Source: Pseudomonas subflava
GTDB taxonomy: Bacteria > Pseudomonadota > Gammaproteobacteria > Pseudomonadales > Pseudomonadaceae
Assembly (NCBI RefSeq): GCF_023823685.1
Contig: NZ_JAMXBF010000003.1
Span: 186,001-250,000 of the forward strand
Reading direction: 5' to 3'
DNA: 64,000 nucleotides
The notes beneath the pieces are model-generated. The model made no database searches and was not told the origin of the DNA. It saw only the letters and a list, made by a program, of their open reading frames with translations. The translations under genes were made by a program, and so were the position numbers. Shown here in pieces: positions 30,135 through 47,907 of the stretch. Numbering within the stretch: the stretch's first letter is position 1; every line of letters begins with the position of its first letter.

Positions 30135-30743
30135 TCAGAGGCCGCGCAACGTGAGTCCCGCCATCACCAGCAGCATCAGCCCGCAGGCGGCATAACTGAC
30201 GCGCTGCCAGAGGACCGACGTGTGGCGGCGCAGCCAGTCCACCAGCGCGGCGCAGACGAAGCACCAGAGCAGCGAGGCGAACATGAAGCCGGCGAAGAAC
30301 ACCACCATCTGCGCCTGGCTCGGCGTGCCTTCAACGATGCCGGCCAGCGCGCTGCCCAGGGCGCCCCAGAACACGATGTTCTTCGGGTTGGACAACGACA
30401 GCAGTGCGCCCGCGCCGAAGGCGTTGCGCCCCTGCTGGACTCCCTCCGCCTGCACCGGCGGCCGCCAGGCATCGCGCAGGCCTTGGATACCGAGCCAGGC
30501 CAGATAGGCCGCGCAGGCCAGAGTCAGCGGCACGCGCACGCTGTCCTGCGCCAGCAGCAGGACCAGCCCGGTCAGGCCGATCAATGCCCAGACCGCATCG
30601 CCGATCAGCGAGCCCAACTGCACCAGCAGCGCCGGACGAAAGCCGCCGGTCAGACCGCGGCGCAGGGTTTCGCTGAACACCGCGCCCGGAGACGCGCAGA
30701 ACGCCAGGCCGAACAGCATGGCGGCGAGAAAGATGGGCAGCAT
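30135..30743 (-). CDS. chpE: ChpE, LysE/RhtB-family exporter-like protein
   Basis: The 202-residue product starts MLPIFLAAMLFGLAFCASPG. Five to six hydrophobic helices and the N-terminal FCASPGAVFSETLRRGLTGGF (P-G-P-type motif of LysE/RhtB carriers) mark the family, and LLSLSNPKNIVFWGALGSAL is a second signature. In P. aeruginosa the ChpE gene ends the Pil-Chp cluster, and its role there is unclear, since the LysE family exports amino acids. Here it follows chpC after 118 bases, with no chpD between. Confidence 0.88.
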   Translation of the reverse strand: MLPIFLAAMLFGLAFCASPGAVFSETLRRGLTGGFRPALLVQLGSLIGDAVWALIGLTGLVLLLAQDSVRVPLTLACAAYLAWLGIQGLRDAWRPPVQAEGVQQGRNAFGAGALLSLSNPKNIVFWGALGSALAGIVEGTPSQAQMVVFFAGFMFASLLWCFVCAALVDWLRRHTSVLWQRVSYAACGLMLLVMAGLTLRGL

Positions 30744-30861
30744 GGGATGTCTCTGGATTGCGCCGGTGCAGACTCGCCGAGGCGTCTTAGCCCGACGCAG
30801 AGGGCTGATCGCGTCGGCTCGAATGCGGGGTGGCGTTCGAGCCGTGCGGCGAAGGTGAGCT

Positions 30862-31335
30862 TCAGATCAGGCCGGCATCCGCCAGCTTCTGCTCCAGGCC
30901 GATCAGGTCGGGGATCTTCACCACGGCCTCGCCGAGCTGCACGGCATCCAGCTCCAGCGGGGCCAGCGCGGCGCCACTGGCACGCTGCAGGTTGCCGTCG
31001 ACCTTCATCGAACGCGGGATGCCCTGCACCAGCAGGGCGATGAACTTGACGCTGTCGCGGCCGCCCATGGCGTTGAGCACGGCCACGCGCACGCCGGGGC
31101 CGATCTGCGGCTGCCCGTCGGAGGCTGCCTCGAAGGACAGCAGCGGCAGTTGCAGGTCGCGCCAGGCCACCTGTCCGAGGAACCAGGACGGCAGCCCCGG
31201 CGTGACGTGCGGCGGACGGTAGGGAATCAGTTCGGCCACCGCCACGTTGGGCAGCAGCAGGGTGCGGTCGGCCAGCGGCACCAGCAGGCCGGTGAGGCTA
31301 CTGACACTGTTCTGGCTGGCGATGGCTTGGCTCAT
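30862..31335 (-). CDS. chpC: ChpC, CheW-like adaptor
   Basis: The 157-residue product starts MSQAIASQNSVSSLTGLLVP, with AAGGAG six bases upstream of the ATG. It is a single CheW-like domain: LLVPLADRTLLLPNVAVAELI, then PSWFLGQVAWRDLQLPLLSFE and a conserved C-terminal segment. In P. aeruginosa ChpC is the second CheW of the Pil-Chp system, linking extra signals to the kinase ChpA. It is 29 bases downstream of chpB, so it is in the same operon. Confidence 0.92.
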   Translation of the reverse strand: MSQAIASQNSVSSLTGLLVPLADRTLLLPNVAVAELIPYRPPHVTPGLPSWFLGQVAWRDLQLPLLSFEAASDGQPQIGPGVRVAVLNAMGGRDSVKFIALLVQGIPRSMKVDGNLQRASGAALAPLELDAVQLGEAVVKIPDLIGLEQKLADAGLI

Positions 31336-31364
31336 GGCGGCTCCTTGAAAGACTGCTGGCGCCG

Positions 31365-32376
31365 TTACTGGCACTGCTCGGCCAGGTGATTGACCAGGGC
31401 GGCGGCCAGCTCGCGCGGGTCCCCACTGAGGACGCTGTAGCCGCCCTCGCGCAGGCTGTCGGGCATGCTCGGGCTGGCGCAGCTGTCGGCCTTCTGGGTC
31501 CAGATCACCCCGCCCTGGCGACGCACGTAGGCGGCAGCCGCGCTGCCGTCGCTGCCCATGCCACTGAAGGCGATCACGCCGCAGTGGGCGCCGAACTGCT
31601 GGGCCAGGTTGAGCATCATCTGGTCGATGGACGGGCTGTAGGGCTCGGGCCAGCCGCGGTCGGCCACCTGCATGGCGCCGTCTTCGGCGAAGCCGAGCTC
31701 GTTGGCGATCGGCGCCACCACCACTTCGCCGCAACGCACCGCATCGCCATTGCGCGCCGGGTTGACGTGCCACTGGCTGTGGCGGCCGACGGCCTGGGGC
31801 AGCGCCGTCTCGAAGGCGGCATCGATGTGCTGGGCGTAGATGAAACCGATCGGCAGACCGCCGGGCAGTGCGTCGAGGAATTCCTTCACCGCCGCCGGGC
31901 CGCCGAGGGAAGCTGCCAGCAGCCAGACCTGCTTGGCTGGCTCACCGGCTGCCAAGGGCGTGCCAGCCAGCGCGGCGGGCAGCTCCAGGCGGCTGGGACG
32001 CTGCGCCTCGGTCAGCAGCGCCTCCAGGCTCGGGCCGACGGCCTGAGCCGGATCGCCGACCAGGCGCTTGAGCTTGCCGAACAGGCGGCGCTCCCAGCGC
32101 GGGTAGTTCTCCGAATGCCGTTCCGGGGCATGGCCCTCGCCGAACAGCACCGGAGCGCTGGCCTTCTCCAGCAGGTTGTCGACCAACGGCGAGTCTTCCG
32201 ACTGGGCCAGGTCCACCAGCCACAGGTCGGTCTCGCAGTCGGCCAGCGCCGCCTCGTCGAGACGGGCTGGGTCGCTGTTGAGCACCACCTGATAGCCACT
32301 ACCGGCCAGTGCCTGCTGCAGCACGTGGCGCTGCAGCGAGGTGTCGGCGATGACCGCGATACGAGCAGCAGTTCTG

Positions 32377-32384
<8 letters not shown>
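31365..32384 (-). CDS. chpB: ChpB, CheB-type methylesterase of the Pil-Chp system
   Basis: The 339-residue protein removes methyl groups from the receptor PilJ. The C-terminal CheB domain has the catalytic Ser in [18 protein letters not shown], His in [10 protein letters not shown] and Asp in [13 protein letters not shown]. The N-terminal 100 residues look like a receiver remnant ([18 protein letters not shown]...[11 protein letters not shown]) without the full acidic pocket, as expected for ChpB. The ATG overlaps the chpA stop region by eight bases, so the two are translationally coupled. Confidence 0.93.
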
Positions 32385-40173
<7,789 letters not shown>

Positions 40174-40195
40174 ACCTGCTCCAGTCATTCTTGTC

Positions 40196-41077
40196 TTAGC
40201 CCTTGCGGGTGAACGCCAGGACCCGCTCGTCGGCCACCGGCACCAGGTCCGGATGCTGCCAACCGACCACTTCCCCCACACCCACCACCAGCATGCCTCC
40301 CGGCGCCAGGCGCTCGGCCAGGCGGTTGAGGATTTCGCGGCGGCGCCAGCGGCGGAAATAGATCAGCAGGTTCTGGCAAAAGATTACGTCCATGCCGGAT
40401 TGCGGCGCCTTGGCCAGCTCCAGCACATTCAACCGGGCGACGCAGACGCGTGCCGCCAGGTCCGGCATTACTTGATAACGACCATCGGCCTGGGCGAGGA
40501 AGTAACGCTCGCACAGGTCGCTGTCCAATTGTTCCAGCTTGCGCGCGCCGTAGATCGCTTCGCGCGCCTTGTTCAACACGTTCAGGCTGATGTCGGTGCC
40601 GGTCACACCGAACTGCCGCTGGCTGTCCAGCTCGCGCAGCACCTCGGCGGCGCAGATCGCCATCGAATAAGGTTCCTCGCCGCTGGAGCAACCAACGCTC
40701 CACAGGGCCAGGGGCTGTTGCTGTTCGTCGATGGCCAGGCGCCCGCGCAGGTAACGCTCCAGCACCTCGAAGGACGGGCGATGGCGGAAGAAGCGGGTCT
40801 CCTGCACGGTGAGGCGGTCCAGCAGGGTCGACCACTCCACCGCGCCGCGCGGGCCGTCGGTGACCTGGCGGTAGTAGCTGGCGTAGTCGCCGACGCCCAG
40901 CTCACGCATGCGCGCGGTCAGGTTGGTCTGCAGGAAGGCACGGCGCTGCTCGTTGATCACCACGCCGGTCCGCTCTTCCAGCAGGGCCTGCCAGTCGCGA
41001 AACTCCGCCTGCGACATGTCTGCCAGGGGTTTCAAGGCCCAGACGCCGCTTGGCTGCATGCCGTGCCCCTCGCTCAT
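40196..41077 (-). CDS. pilK: PilK, CheR-type methyltransferase
   Basis: The 293-residue SAM-dependent enzyme methylates glutamates of the receptor PilJ. It has the N-terminal helical CheR domain ([20 protein letters not shown]) and the SAM-binding fold with [36 protein letters not shown] and [11 protein letters not shown]. The ATG at 41077 has only a weak ribosome site; an in-frame ATG at 41059 (MQPSGVW) has GAGGGG at good distance and may be the true start, giving 287 residues. It lies between pilJ and chpA, 50 and 22 bases from its neighbours. Confidence 0.94.
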   Translation of the reverse strand: MSEGHGMQPSGVWALKPLADMSQAEFRDWQALLEERTGVVINEQRRAFLQTNLTARMRELGVGDYASYYRQVTDGPRGAVEWSTLLDRLTVQETRFFRHRPSFEVLERYLRGRLAIDEQQQPLALWSVGCSSGEEPYSMAICAAEVLRELDSQRQFGVTGTDISLNVLNKAREAIYGARKLEQLDSDLCERYFLAQADGRYQVMPDLAARVCVARLNVLELAKAPQSGMDVIFCQNLLIYFRRWRRREILNRLAERLAPGGMLVVGVGEVVGWQHPDLVPVADERVLAFTRKG

Positions 41078-41127
41078 GGCCGAATGCCCCGGGCAGCGAC
41101 CCTCTCAGGCCGCCGCACCTCCCTCGA

Positions 41128-43170
41128 TCAGGCCTGGCCTTCCGGCAGGGTGAAGCCGGATACCGAACGACGCATCTCGCTGGCCATCTTGGCCAGGTTA
41201 CCAATGCTCTTGGCGGTAGCGGTGGTACCTGCGGAAGTCTGCGAGGTGATCTCCTGAATCACGTTCATGGTGTTGGAGATGTGACCGGCCGAAGAGGCCT
41301 GCTGACGGGCGGCGTTGGAGATGTTCTGGATCAAGGCCGCAAGGGTCTTGGATACCTTCTCGATCTCCTCCAGGGCCACACCGGCGTCCTGCGCCAGACG
41401 TGCACCGCGTACCACTTCGGAAGTGGTCTGCTCCATGGAGATTACCGCTTCGTTGGTGTCGGTCTGAATGGTCTTAACCAGGGCCTCGATCTGCTTGGTC
41501 GCGGCAGAGGAACGTTCCGCGAGGCGCTGTACTTCGTCCGCTACCACGGCGAAGCCGCGGCCCGCGTCACCGGCCATGGACGCCTGGATCGCGGCGTTAA
41601 GTGCGAGGATGTTGGTCTGGTCGGCAATGTCGTTAATCAGGCTAACGATGTCACCGATTTCCTGGGACGATTCACCGAGGCGCTTGATCCGCTTCGAGGT
41701 GTCCTGGATCTGCTCACGGATGTTATCCATGCCGGTGATGGTGTTGTGCACCACCTCGTTACCCTTGTTGGCGATGGCTACGGAACGTTCCGCTACCGCG
41801 GAGGATTCCGCGGCGTTCGCCGATACCTGGTCAATCGACACGGCCATTTCGTTGATCGCCGCGGAGGCGCCGGCGATTTCCTGGGCCTGGTGCTCGGAAG
41901 CCTCGGCCAGGTGCATGGCGGTGGACTGGGTTTCCTGGGCGGCGGCGGCCACCTGAACGGCGGTCGAGTTGATTGTCGCTACTAGGTCGCGCAGCTGGTC
42001 GATGGAGTAGTTGATGGAGTCCGCGATCGCACCGGTGAAGTCCTCGGTTACGGTCGCGGCCACGGTCAGGTCACCGTCCGCGAGGTCGGCGATTTCGTCG
42101 AGCAGTCGCAAAATCGCCGCCTGGTTACGCTCGTTCTTCTCGGCGGTAGAGGCCAGTCGACGGTTGGTCTCGCGCACCATCACCAGGCCGATGAGGATGA
42201 TCGCCGCTAGGGCCAGGGCACCCAGCACGTAGCCCGCCAGGGTGTTGAAGTAACGGCCGTCGGCCAGGTTCTCGAACTCGGTGGCCAGGCCGGAAGTCTT
42301 GTCCAGCAGGGTCTGCGAGCTGGTGAAGATGGTGTTGGCGGATTCGCGGACCTGGAACAGTTCCGGCGAGGTCTCGAGGATCTCGTCCACCGAGCCGGAA
42401 ACGAACTGGAACAGTTCGGAAATCTCGGCCAGACGCTCCAGGGCGTTCTCGTCGGTTACCGCCGAGATCTCCATGGCGGCGTTGCCTTCGATCATCGCCT
42501 TGAGCACGCGACCGAACAGGCTGGCGTCGCGGCCGAACATGTCGGCGGCCTGCACCGAGTCTTCGTCACCAGCCAGCACCTTGTTCACCGAGCCGAGGAT
42601 ACGTTCGGCAAGCAGCGACTGACGCTGGGCCACCGAGACCTGGGCCGCCGGGGCGCCGGACTGCAGCAGGATGTCGACCACCTCTTCGTACTCGACCTGC
42701 AGCTGCGGAATGGTTTCGGCGAGGGTCGCGGCCACCTGGTGCAGCGACAGTACGGTCTGCTCGCTCTGCAGGATGGCGTCCGCGTTCTGCCGCAGCACGT
42801 CCCAGTCCTTCTGTACCTCGTCCATCTGCGGCTTGACCGACTCGGGCGCCGCCGGCAGACCGCTGGCCTCGTTACCGGAGGTAAGGAAGCCCCAGCGCTC
42901 CTCGAAGTCGCGACGCGCCTCTTTCAGCAGCGGGAAGGCTTCCGCCTTGCCGGTCGCCGCTTCCGTGGCGTTCTTCGCGATACGCTGCGACAGCACGCGC
43001 AGTTCGCCCGCGTGGCTGATGTATTCCTTGTCGTAGCCGGATTGGGTGTTGAGGTAGGCGAAGTTGGCGAACAGCAGCACGATGGAAATGATCAGGACCA
43101 CGAAGAGTCCGGCGATCAGCGTGTTACTGCGCACACCTGCCAAGAGATTGCCTGCATCGAGTTTTTTCAT
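41128..43170 (-). CDS. pilJ: PilJ, chemoreceptor of the Pil-Chp system
   Basis: The 680-residue receptor starts [20 protein letters not shown]. Helix 1 covers residues 17-38, and the periplasmic PilJ-type domain, repeated twice, runs to about 305. Helix 2 is [20 protein letters not shown], followed by HAMP and the signalling coiled coil with tip [20 protein letters not shown], where QASM replaces the usual EAAR. PilJ senses surface contact and pilin and controls ChpA. Length matches the P. aeruginosa protein (682). It lies 84 bases downstream of pilI. Confidence 0.96.
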   Translation of the reverse strand: MKKLDAGNLLAGVRSNTLIAGLFVVLIISIVLLFANFAYLNTQSGYDKEYISHAGELRVLSQRIAKNATEAATGKAEAFPLLKEARRDFEERWGFLTSGNEASGLPAAPESVKPQMDEVQKDWDVLRQNADAILQSEQTVLSLHQVAATLAETIPQLQVEYEEVVDILLQSGAPAAQVSVAQRQSLLAERILGSVNKVLAGDEDSVQAADMFGRDASLFGRVLKAMIEGNAAMEISAVTDENALERLAEISELFQFVSGSVDEILETSPELFQVRESANTIFTSSQTLLDKTSGLATEFENLADGRYFNTLAGYVLGALALAAIILIGLVMVRETNRRLASTAEKNERNQAAILRLLDEIADLADGDLTVAATVTEDFTGAIADSINYSIDQLRDLVATINSTAVQVAAAAQETQSTAMHLAEASEHQAQEIAGASAAINEMAVSIDQVSANAAESSAVAERSVAIANKGNEVVHNTITGMDNIREQIQDTSKRIKRLGESSQEIGDIVSLINDIADQTNILALNAAIQASMAGDAGRGFAVVADEVQRLAERSSAATKQIEALVKTIQTDTNEAVISMEQTTSEVVRGARLAQDAGVALEEIEKVSKTLAALIQNISNAARQQASSAGHISNTMNVIQEITSQTSAGTTATAKSIGNLAKMASEMRRSVSGFTLPEGQA

Positions 43171-43254
43171 TATTTGGCCCCCGCCTGGACCTACCGCACA
43201 ACGATTTCCATGTAAAGCCAAAGGGCCGGCAAGCGCCGACCCAACCGAAATTGC

Positions 43255-43791
43255 TTATACCGCCACGTCGAGAAAACCCTGGTGTTGCGCCAGCGCATGC
43301 GGGCTGAACACCAGCCAGGGACGCTCGCGCTGGAAGACCCCATGAATGAAAGGCGCAATCGCCGCCTCGAGAGGCGGGAGCTGCTCAGAGAATGTGTCCA
43401 CCGGAAAGTGCTGCATGCCGAACACCTCGTCCACCGTCAGGCCGGCGAACACCTCGTTGTGGTCCACCACCAGCACGCGCCGCTGCTTGCGCAGAGGCGA
43501 CAGATCGCTGCCGAAGAACCCGCACAGGTCCATCACCGGCAGCAGGCGACCCCGCACGTTGGCCACACCCTTGACCCAGCTCTTCACACCCGGCAGCAGG
43601 GTGTGACGTGGCTCGTGCAGCACTTCGCCCACCTCACCCATGGGCGCAACGAAATAGCGCTCGCCCATGCGAAAGCCGATGCCGCTCCAGGTCTGTACCG
43701 TCTGCTGTTGCGACGGCAGGCCCGCAGCCAGCGCACGGCAGCGCTGATCGAGTTCTACGAGAAGCTGGAAGGGGGAATGCGCGTCCGACAT
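43255..43791 (-). CDS. pilI: PilI, CheW-like adaptor
   Basis: The 178-residue single CheW domain couples PilJ to the kinase ChpA. GIGFRMGERYFVAPMGEVGEVL is the first subdomain, VKGVANVRGRLLPVMDLCGFF is the central receptor/kinase-binding block, and RVLVVDHNEVFAGLTVDEVFGM follows. Length matches PilI. It lies 55 bases downstream of pilH on the same strand. Confidence 0.95.
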   Translation of the reverse strand: MSDAHSPFQLLVELDQRCRALAAGLPSQQQTVQTWSGIGFRMGERYFVAPMGEVGEVLHEPRHTLLPGVKSWVKGVANVRGRLLPVMDLCGFFGSDLSPLRKQRRVLVVDHNEVFAGLTVDEVFGMQHFPVDTFSEQLPPLEAAIAPFIHGVFQRERPWLVFSPHALAQHQGFLDVAV

Positions 43792-43846
43792 GCCGGCCTT
43801 GGCCTTTTCTTCTTATGTACTGCTAATGGCGCGGACTGGCAGGCGA

Positions 43847-44212
43847 TCAGCCGGCCAGCACCGCGTTGAGGGTCTTCATCAGCGTGTCTTCGTCGACCGG
43901 CTTGGTCAGATAGTCACGCGCGCCCTGGCGCTTGCCCCAGACCTTGTCGGTCTCCTGATCCTTGGTGGTCACGATGATCACCGGGATGTGGCTGGTTTCG
44001 GCGTCCTTGGTCAGCTGACGAGTCGCCTGGAAACCGTTGAGACCGGGCATGACGATATCCATCAGCACGGCATCGGGCTTTTCCTGGCGAGCCAGGGCAA
44101 CGCCATCGGCACCATTTTCCGCCTTGAGTACCTGATGGCCATGCTTCTCGAGCATGGCGGTCAGCTTGTACATCTCGGTCGGCGAGTCATCAACAATCAG
44201 AATACGAGCCAT
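43847..44212 (-). CDS. pilH: PilH, CheY-like response regulator
   Basis: The 121-residue single receiver domain starts MARILIVDDSPTEMYKLTAM; the alternative ATG four codons upstream gives a longer form but the chosen one matches the family length. The acidic pocket (VDDS), phospho-Asp in VLMDIVMPGLNGFQ, Thr in IIVTTKDQ and Lys in YLTKPVDE are all present. In P. aeruginosa PilH acts with the retraction side (PilT) and as a phosphate sink for PilG. Confidence 0.96.
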   Translation of the reverse strand: MARILIVDDSPTEMYKLTAMLEKHGHQVLKAENGADGVALARQEKPDAVLMDIVMPGLNGFQATRQLTKDAETSHIPVIIVTTKDQETDKVWGKRQGARDYLTKPVDEDTLMKTLNAVLAG

Positions 44213-44257
44213 GAAGTTCCCCATTCGGAATAGGCATCGCCGGCTTGTGGCCGGCTA

Positions 44258-44665
44258 TCAGGAGGCTTGCTCCACCGGGACGAATTCGGGCACATGCGCC
44301 TTGATGGCGCCGAGCAGCTCTTCCTTGCTGAAAGGCTTAGTCAGGTACTGGTCGGACCCGACAATGCGACCCTTGGCCTTGTCGAACAGGCCGTCCTTGG
44401 AGGACAGCATGATCACCGGGGTGGATTTGAAAGCACTGTTGTTCTTGATCAGGGCGCAGGTCTGATAGCCGTCGAGGCGCGGCATCATGATATCGACGAA
44501 GATGATGCTTGGATGCGTATCGGCGATCTTGGCCAGCGCATCGAAACCGTCAACCGCAGTGATGACCTCGCAACCCACCTTCTTCAACAGCGTCTCGGCG
44601 GTGCGACGAATCGTCTTCGAATCGTCGATCACCATGACCTTCAAACCGTCGGAATGCTGTTCCAT
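44258..44665 (-). CDS. pilG: PilG, CheY-like response regulator
   Basis: The 135-residue receiver starts MEQHSDGLKVMVIDDSKTIR. It has VIDDS, phospho-Asp in IFVDIMMPRLDGYQT, Ser/Thr in VIMLSSKDG and Lys in YLTKPFSKE. PilG promotes pilus extension and activates the adenylate cyclase CyaB in P. aeruginosa. It is the first gene of the minus-strand Pil-Chp operon, 45 bases before pilH, and is divergent from gshB across a 222-base gap that should hold both promoters. Confidence 0.96.
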   Translation of the reverse strand: MEQHSDGLKVMVIDDSKTIRRTAETLLKKVGCEVITAVDGFDALAKIADTHPSIIFVDIMMPRLDGYQTCALIKNNSAFKSTPVIMLSSKDGLFDKAKGRIVGSDQYLTKPFSKEELLGAIKAHVPEFVPVEQAS

Positions 44666-44887
44666 GTCTGCCCTACCATCGCCTCGGCGATTATTTGTTT
44701 TATCTATACAGCGCAGTGTGGCTGAGGCCGTATCACTAACGGGCTGCGACCCGATCGTCCGGACTTTTTAGCACACTCTCCTGACGCAATCTATAAGCCC
44801 CTAATACTCGGGGTTTTTCTTGACCGGCAGCGTCTCGCGGCGCCACCCTTGCGCATCTATTCGGCCCTTGGAAGCAGGTTTCGCCCC
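44666..44887. other. Divergent intergenic region between pilG and gshB
   Basis: No gene is seen. On the minus strand, TATAGA with a TAAAACAAATAA tract about 25 bases before the pilG start region is a plausible -10 area, without a convincing -35. AAGCCCC-N8-GGGGTTTTT at 44796-44818 is a weak terminator-like hairpin (one G-T pair). The region must drive the long pil-chp operon one way and gshB the other. Confidence 0.4.
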
Positions 44888-45847
44888 ATGAGCATTCGCC
44901 TGGGGATCGTCATGGATCCCATCGCCCAGATCAACTTCAAGAAGGACAGCTCCCTGGCCATGCTCCTGGCTGCCCAGGACCGCGGCTGGTCACTGTTCTA
45001 CATGGAACAGCGCGATCTCTATCAGAACGCCGGCCAGGCCCGCGCCCGGATGACGCCGCTGCGCGTCTTCAACGACCCGCAACGCTGGTTCGAACTGGGC
45101 GAGGAACAGGACGCCCCGCTGGCCGAGCTGGACGTGATCCTGATGCGCAAGGATCCGCCCTTCGATAACGAGTTCGTCTACTCCACTTACTTACTGGAGC
45201 AGGCCGAGCGCGAGGGGGTGCTGGTGGTCAACCGCCCGCAGAGCCTGCGCGACTGCAACGAGAAGCTGTTCGCCACCCAATTCCCCCACTGCATGCCGCC
45301 CACCCTGGTCAGCCGCAGGGCCGACATTCTGCGCGAGTTCGCGCAAACGCAGCGTGACATCATTCTCAAACCCCTGGATGGCATGGGCGGCTCCTCGATC
45401 TTCCGCCACCGCGAGGGCGACCCCAACCTGTCGGTGATCCTGGAAACCCTCACCGAGCACGGCACCCGCCAGATCATGGCCCAGGGCTACCTGCCGGGAA
45501 TCAAGGACGGCGACAAGCGCATCCTGATGATCGATGGCGAGCCGATCCCCTACTGCCTGGCACGCATCCCCGCGCACGGCGAGACCCGCGGCAACCTGGC
45601 CGCCGGCGGCCGCGGCGAGGCCCGCCCGCTGACCGAGCGCGACCGCTGGATCGCCGCCCAGGTCGGCCCGGCGCTACGCGAGAAGGGCCTGCTGTTCGTC
45701 GGCCTGGACGTGATCGGCGAGCACCTCACCGAGATCAACGTGACCAGCCCGACCTGCATCCGTGAAATCGACAAGGCCTTCGATACCCGTATCGGTGAGC
45801 GCCTGATGGACGCCATCGAGGGCAAGCTCGCCGCGCGCAAAGCTTGA
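44888..45847 (+). CDS. gshB: Glutathione synthetase
   Basis: The 319-residue ATP-grasp enzyme joins gamma-glutamylcysteine and glycine. The start MSIRLGIVMDPIAQINFKKD is the family N-terminus. VDVILMRKDPPFDNEFVYST, ILKPLDGMGGSSIFR (ATP-grasp glycine loop), MAQGYLPGIKDGDKRILMIDGEP, and the metal-binding FVGLDVIGEHLTEINVTSPT are standard blocks. It is the head of a plus-strand group running to pyrC'. Confidence 0.97.
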   Translation: MSIRLGIVMDPIAQINFKKDSSLAMLLAAQDRGWSLFYMEQRDLYQNAGQARARMTPLRVFNDPQRWFELGEEQDAPLAELDVILMRKDPPFDNEFVYSTYLLEQAEREGVLVVNRPQSLRDCNEKLFATQFPHCMPPTLVSRRADILREFAQTQRDIILKPLDGMGGSSIFRHREGDPNLSVILETLTEHGTRQIMAQGYLPGIKDGDKRILMIDGEPIPYCLARIPAHGETRGNLAAGGRGEARPLTERDRWIAAQVGPALREKGLLFVGLDVIGEHLTEINVTSPTCIREIDKAFDTRIGERLMDAIEGKLAARKA

Positions 45848-45930
45848 TCCAGGTGGCAGCTTGGCGCTTGCGGCTTGCAGCCGCCCGGCCCTAGCCGGCA
45901 GACTGCGCGGCATTCCGTAGGCGCCACCAG

Positions 45931-46836
45931 ATGAACGCAGCAGTGAGACCTCCGCCCGAACTGACGACCAGCCAAGGCATCCGCCCCGCGGATCGCCTGG
46001 GCTTTACCCTGTTCGTCGCGGCGCTGCTGCACCTGGCGCTGATTCTCGGTGTCGGCTTCACCCTGGCCAAGCCAGGGCAGATCAGCAAGACCCTGGAAAT
46101 CACCCTGTCCACCTTCAAGAGCGAGGAGCAGCCCAAGGAGGCCGATTTCCTCGCCCAGGACAACCAGCAGGGCAGCGGCACTCTGGAGCACAAGGCAGCG
46201 CCCAAGACCACCGAGCAGGCGCCGTTTCAGGACAGCAAGGTGAACAAGGTGACCCCGGCCGCCGCTCCGCAGCCGACCCAGCGCAAGGAGGCTCCCGCCG
46301 CCAAGACCGCGCTGACCACCACCAAGCCGCAGCCGCAGAAAGCCGTCACCAAGCAGAAGGAAGAAGAGCCACAGCCCGAGGCCCAGCCGGCGCCTGTGTT
46401 CGACAGCACCCAGCTGTCCGCGGAGATCGCCAGCCTGGAGGCGGAGCTGGCCCAGGAGCAGCAGCTCTACGCCAAGCGCCCGAAGATCCACCGCCTCAAC
46501 GCCGCCTCGACCATGCGCGACAAGGGTGCCTGGTACAAGGATGAATGGCGCAAGAAGGTCGAGCGGGTCGGCAACCTCAATTACCCGGAAGAGGCCCGCC
46601 GCCAGCGCATCTACGGCAACCTGCGCATGCTGGTGTCGATCAACCGCGACGGCACGCTTTACGAGGTGCAGGTGCTGGAATCGTCCGGCCAGCAGGTGCT
46701 GGACCAGGCCGCCCTGCGCATCGTGCGCCTGGCCGCCCCCTTCGCACCGTTCGCCGGCGACCTCGCGGACATCGACCGCCTGGAGATCATCCGCACCTGG
46801 CGCTTCGAGCGCGGCGACCGCCTGTCCAGCAACTGA
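45931..46836 (+). CDS. tonB3: TonB-like protein (TonB3 type)
   Basis: The 301-residue product has a cytoplasmic start, one membrane anchor at about residues 27-46 (LFVAALLHLALILGVGFTLA), a long Pro/Lys/Glu-rich periplasmic linker, and a C-terminal TonB domain. That domain shows NLNYPEEARRQRIYGNLRMLVSINRDGTLYEVQVLES. In P. aeruginosa the gene between gshB and algH is PA0406 (tonB3), reported to be needed for normal twitching motility, which fits the pilus genes next door. No exbB/exbD genes are near. The name rests on position and domain layout. Confidence 0.88.
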   Translation: MNAAVRPPPELTTSQGIRPADRLGFTLFVAALLHLALILGVGFTLAKPGQISKTLEITLSTFKSEEQPKEADFLAQDNQQGSGTLEHKAAPKTTEQAPFQDSKVNKVTPAAAPQPTQRKEAPAAKTALTTTKPQPQKAVTKQKEEEPQPEAQPAPVFDSTQLSAEIASLEAELAQEQQLYAKRPKIHRLNAASTMRDKGAWYKDEWRKKVERVGNLNYPEEARRQRIYGNLRMLVSINRDGTLYEVQVLESSGQQVLDQAALRIVRLAAPFAPFAGDLADIDRLEIIRTWRFERGDRLSSN

Positions 46837-46897
46837 TCGCCGCGGCATTTCCGCCCGGCGCTTGAAGCCGGCGCCTTCCGGGACGAAACTAGCGGCC

Positions 46898-47464
46898 ATG
46901 AAGACCGCCGCCAGCTACCTCAAGCACCACTTCCTGATCGCCATGCCGCACATGGCCGATCCAAACTTCGCGCAGACCGTCACCTACCTCGTGGAACACA
47001 ACGAACAGGGCGCCATGGGCCTGGTGATCAATCGCGCCAATGGCCTCACCCTGGCCGACGTGCTGGAGCAGCTGCGCCCCGACGAGACGCCGCCGGCGCG
47101 CTGCCAGGCGCTGCCGATCCTCGCCGGCGGGCCGGTACAGACTGATCGCGGCTTCGTCCTGCACCCGACCGGGCACAGCTTCCAGGCGACCCTGGAACTG
47201 GGCGAGCTGGCCCTCTCCACCTCCCAGGACGTGCTGTTCGCCATCGCCGACGGCAGCGGCCCGGACAAACATCTGATCACCCTCGGCTACGCCGGGTGGG
47301 AAGCCGGTCAGCTGGAGGCCGAACTGGCCGACAACGCCTGGCTGACCTGCCCGGCCGACGCCGCGATCCTGTTCGACACGCCGCTCGACGGGCGCCTGTC
47401 CGCGGCCGCCGCGCGCCTGGGCATCAACCTCAGCCTGCTCACCGCCCAGGCCGGCCACGCATGA
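46898..47464 (+). CDS. algH: AlgH/YqgE-family protein
   Basis: The 188-residue product starts MKTAASYLKHHFLIAMPHMA. FAQTVTYLVEHNEQGAMGLVINR, LPILAGGPVQTDRGFVLHPTG and ITLGYAGWEAGQLEAELADNAWL are the conserved blocks of the UPF0301 family. AlgH was first linked to alginate control in P. aeruginosa, but the biochemical function is unknown. The stop codon overlaps the next ATG (ATGA), so it is translationally coupled to ruvX, as in many proteobacteria. Confidence 0.95.
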   Translation: MKTAASYLKHHFLIAMPHMADPNFAQTVTYLVEHNEQGAMGLVINRANGLTLADVLEQLRPDETPPARCQALPILAGGPVQTDRGFVLHPTGHSFQATLELGELALSTSQDVLFAIADGSGPDKHLITLGYAGWEAGQLEAELADNAWLTCPADAAILFDTPLDGRLSAAAARLGINLSLLTAQAGHA

Positions 47465-47886
47465 GCGAGGCGCCGCGCCTGCTGCTGGGCTTCGACTACG
47501 GCACCAAGCAGATCGGCGTCGCCGTCGGCCAGGCCGTCACCGGCCAGGCCCGCGAACTGTGCGTGCTCAAGGCGCAGAACGGCGTGCCGGACTGGCAGAA
47601 GGTCGAGGCGCTGATCAAGGAATGGCAGCCGGACGCCATCGTCGTTGGCCTGCCGCTGAACATGGACGGCACGCGCAGCGAGATGAGCGAGCGTGCCGAA
47701 AAGTTCGCCCGTCGCCTCAACGGCCGCTTCAACCTGCCGGTGCACACCCACGACGAGCGCCTGACCACCTTCGAGGCCAAGGGCCAGCGCCTCTCCCAGG
47801 GCCAGCGCGGCGGCTACCGCGAGCTCCCGGTGGACGCCCTGGCCGCCGCCCTGCTGCTGGAAGGCTGGCTGGAACACCATCTTTAG
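47461..47886 (+). CDS. ruvX: RuvX/YqgF, RNase H-fold nuclease
   Basis: The 141-residue protein belongs to the RuvC-like YqgF family implicated in pre-16S rRNA 5' maturation. LLGFDYGTKQIGVAVGQAV holds the first catalytic Asp, VVGLPLNMDGTRSEMSERA is the central strand, and HTHDERLTTFEAKGQ and PVDALAAALLLEGWL supply the remaining acidic residues. Its ATG overlaps the algH stop. pyrR follows 21 bases later. Confidence 0.95.
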   Translation: MSEAPRLLLGFDYGTKQIGVAVGQAVTGQARELCVLKAQNGVPDWQKVEALIKEWQPDAIVVGLPLNMDGTRSEMSERAEKFARRLNGRFNLPVHTHDERLTTFEAKGQRLSQGQRGGYRELPVDALAAALLLEGWLEHHL

Positions 47887-47907
47887 GAACTCTTGCGAGG
47901 AATGCCC

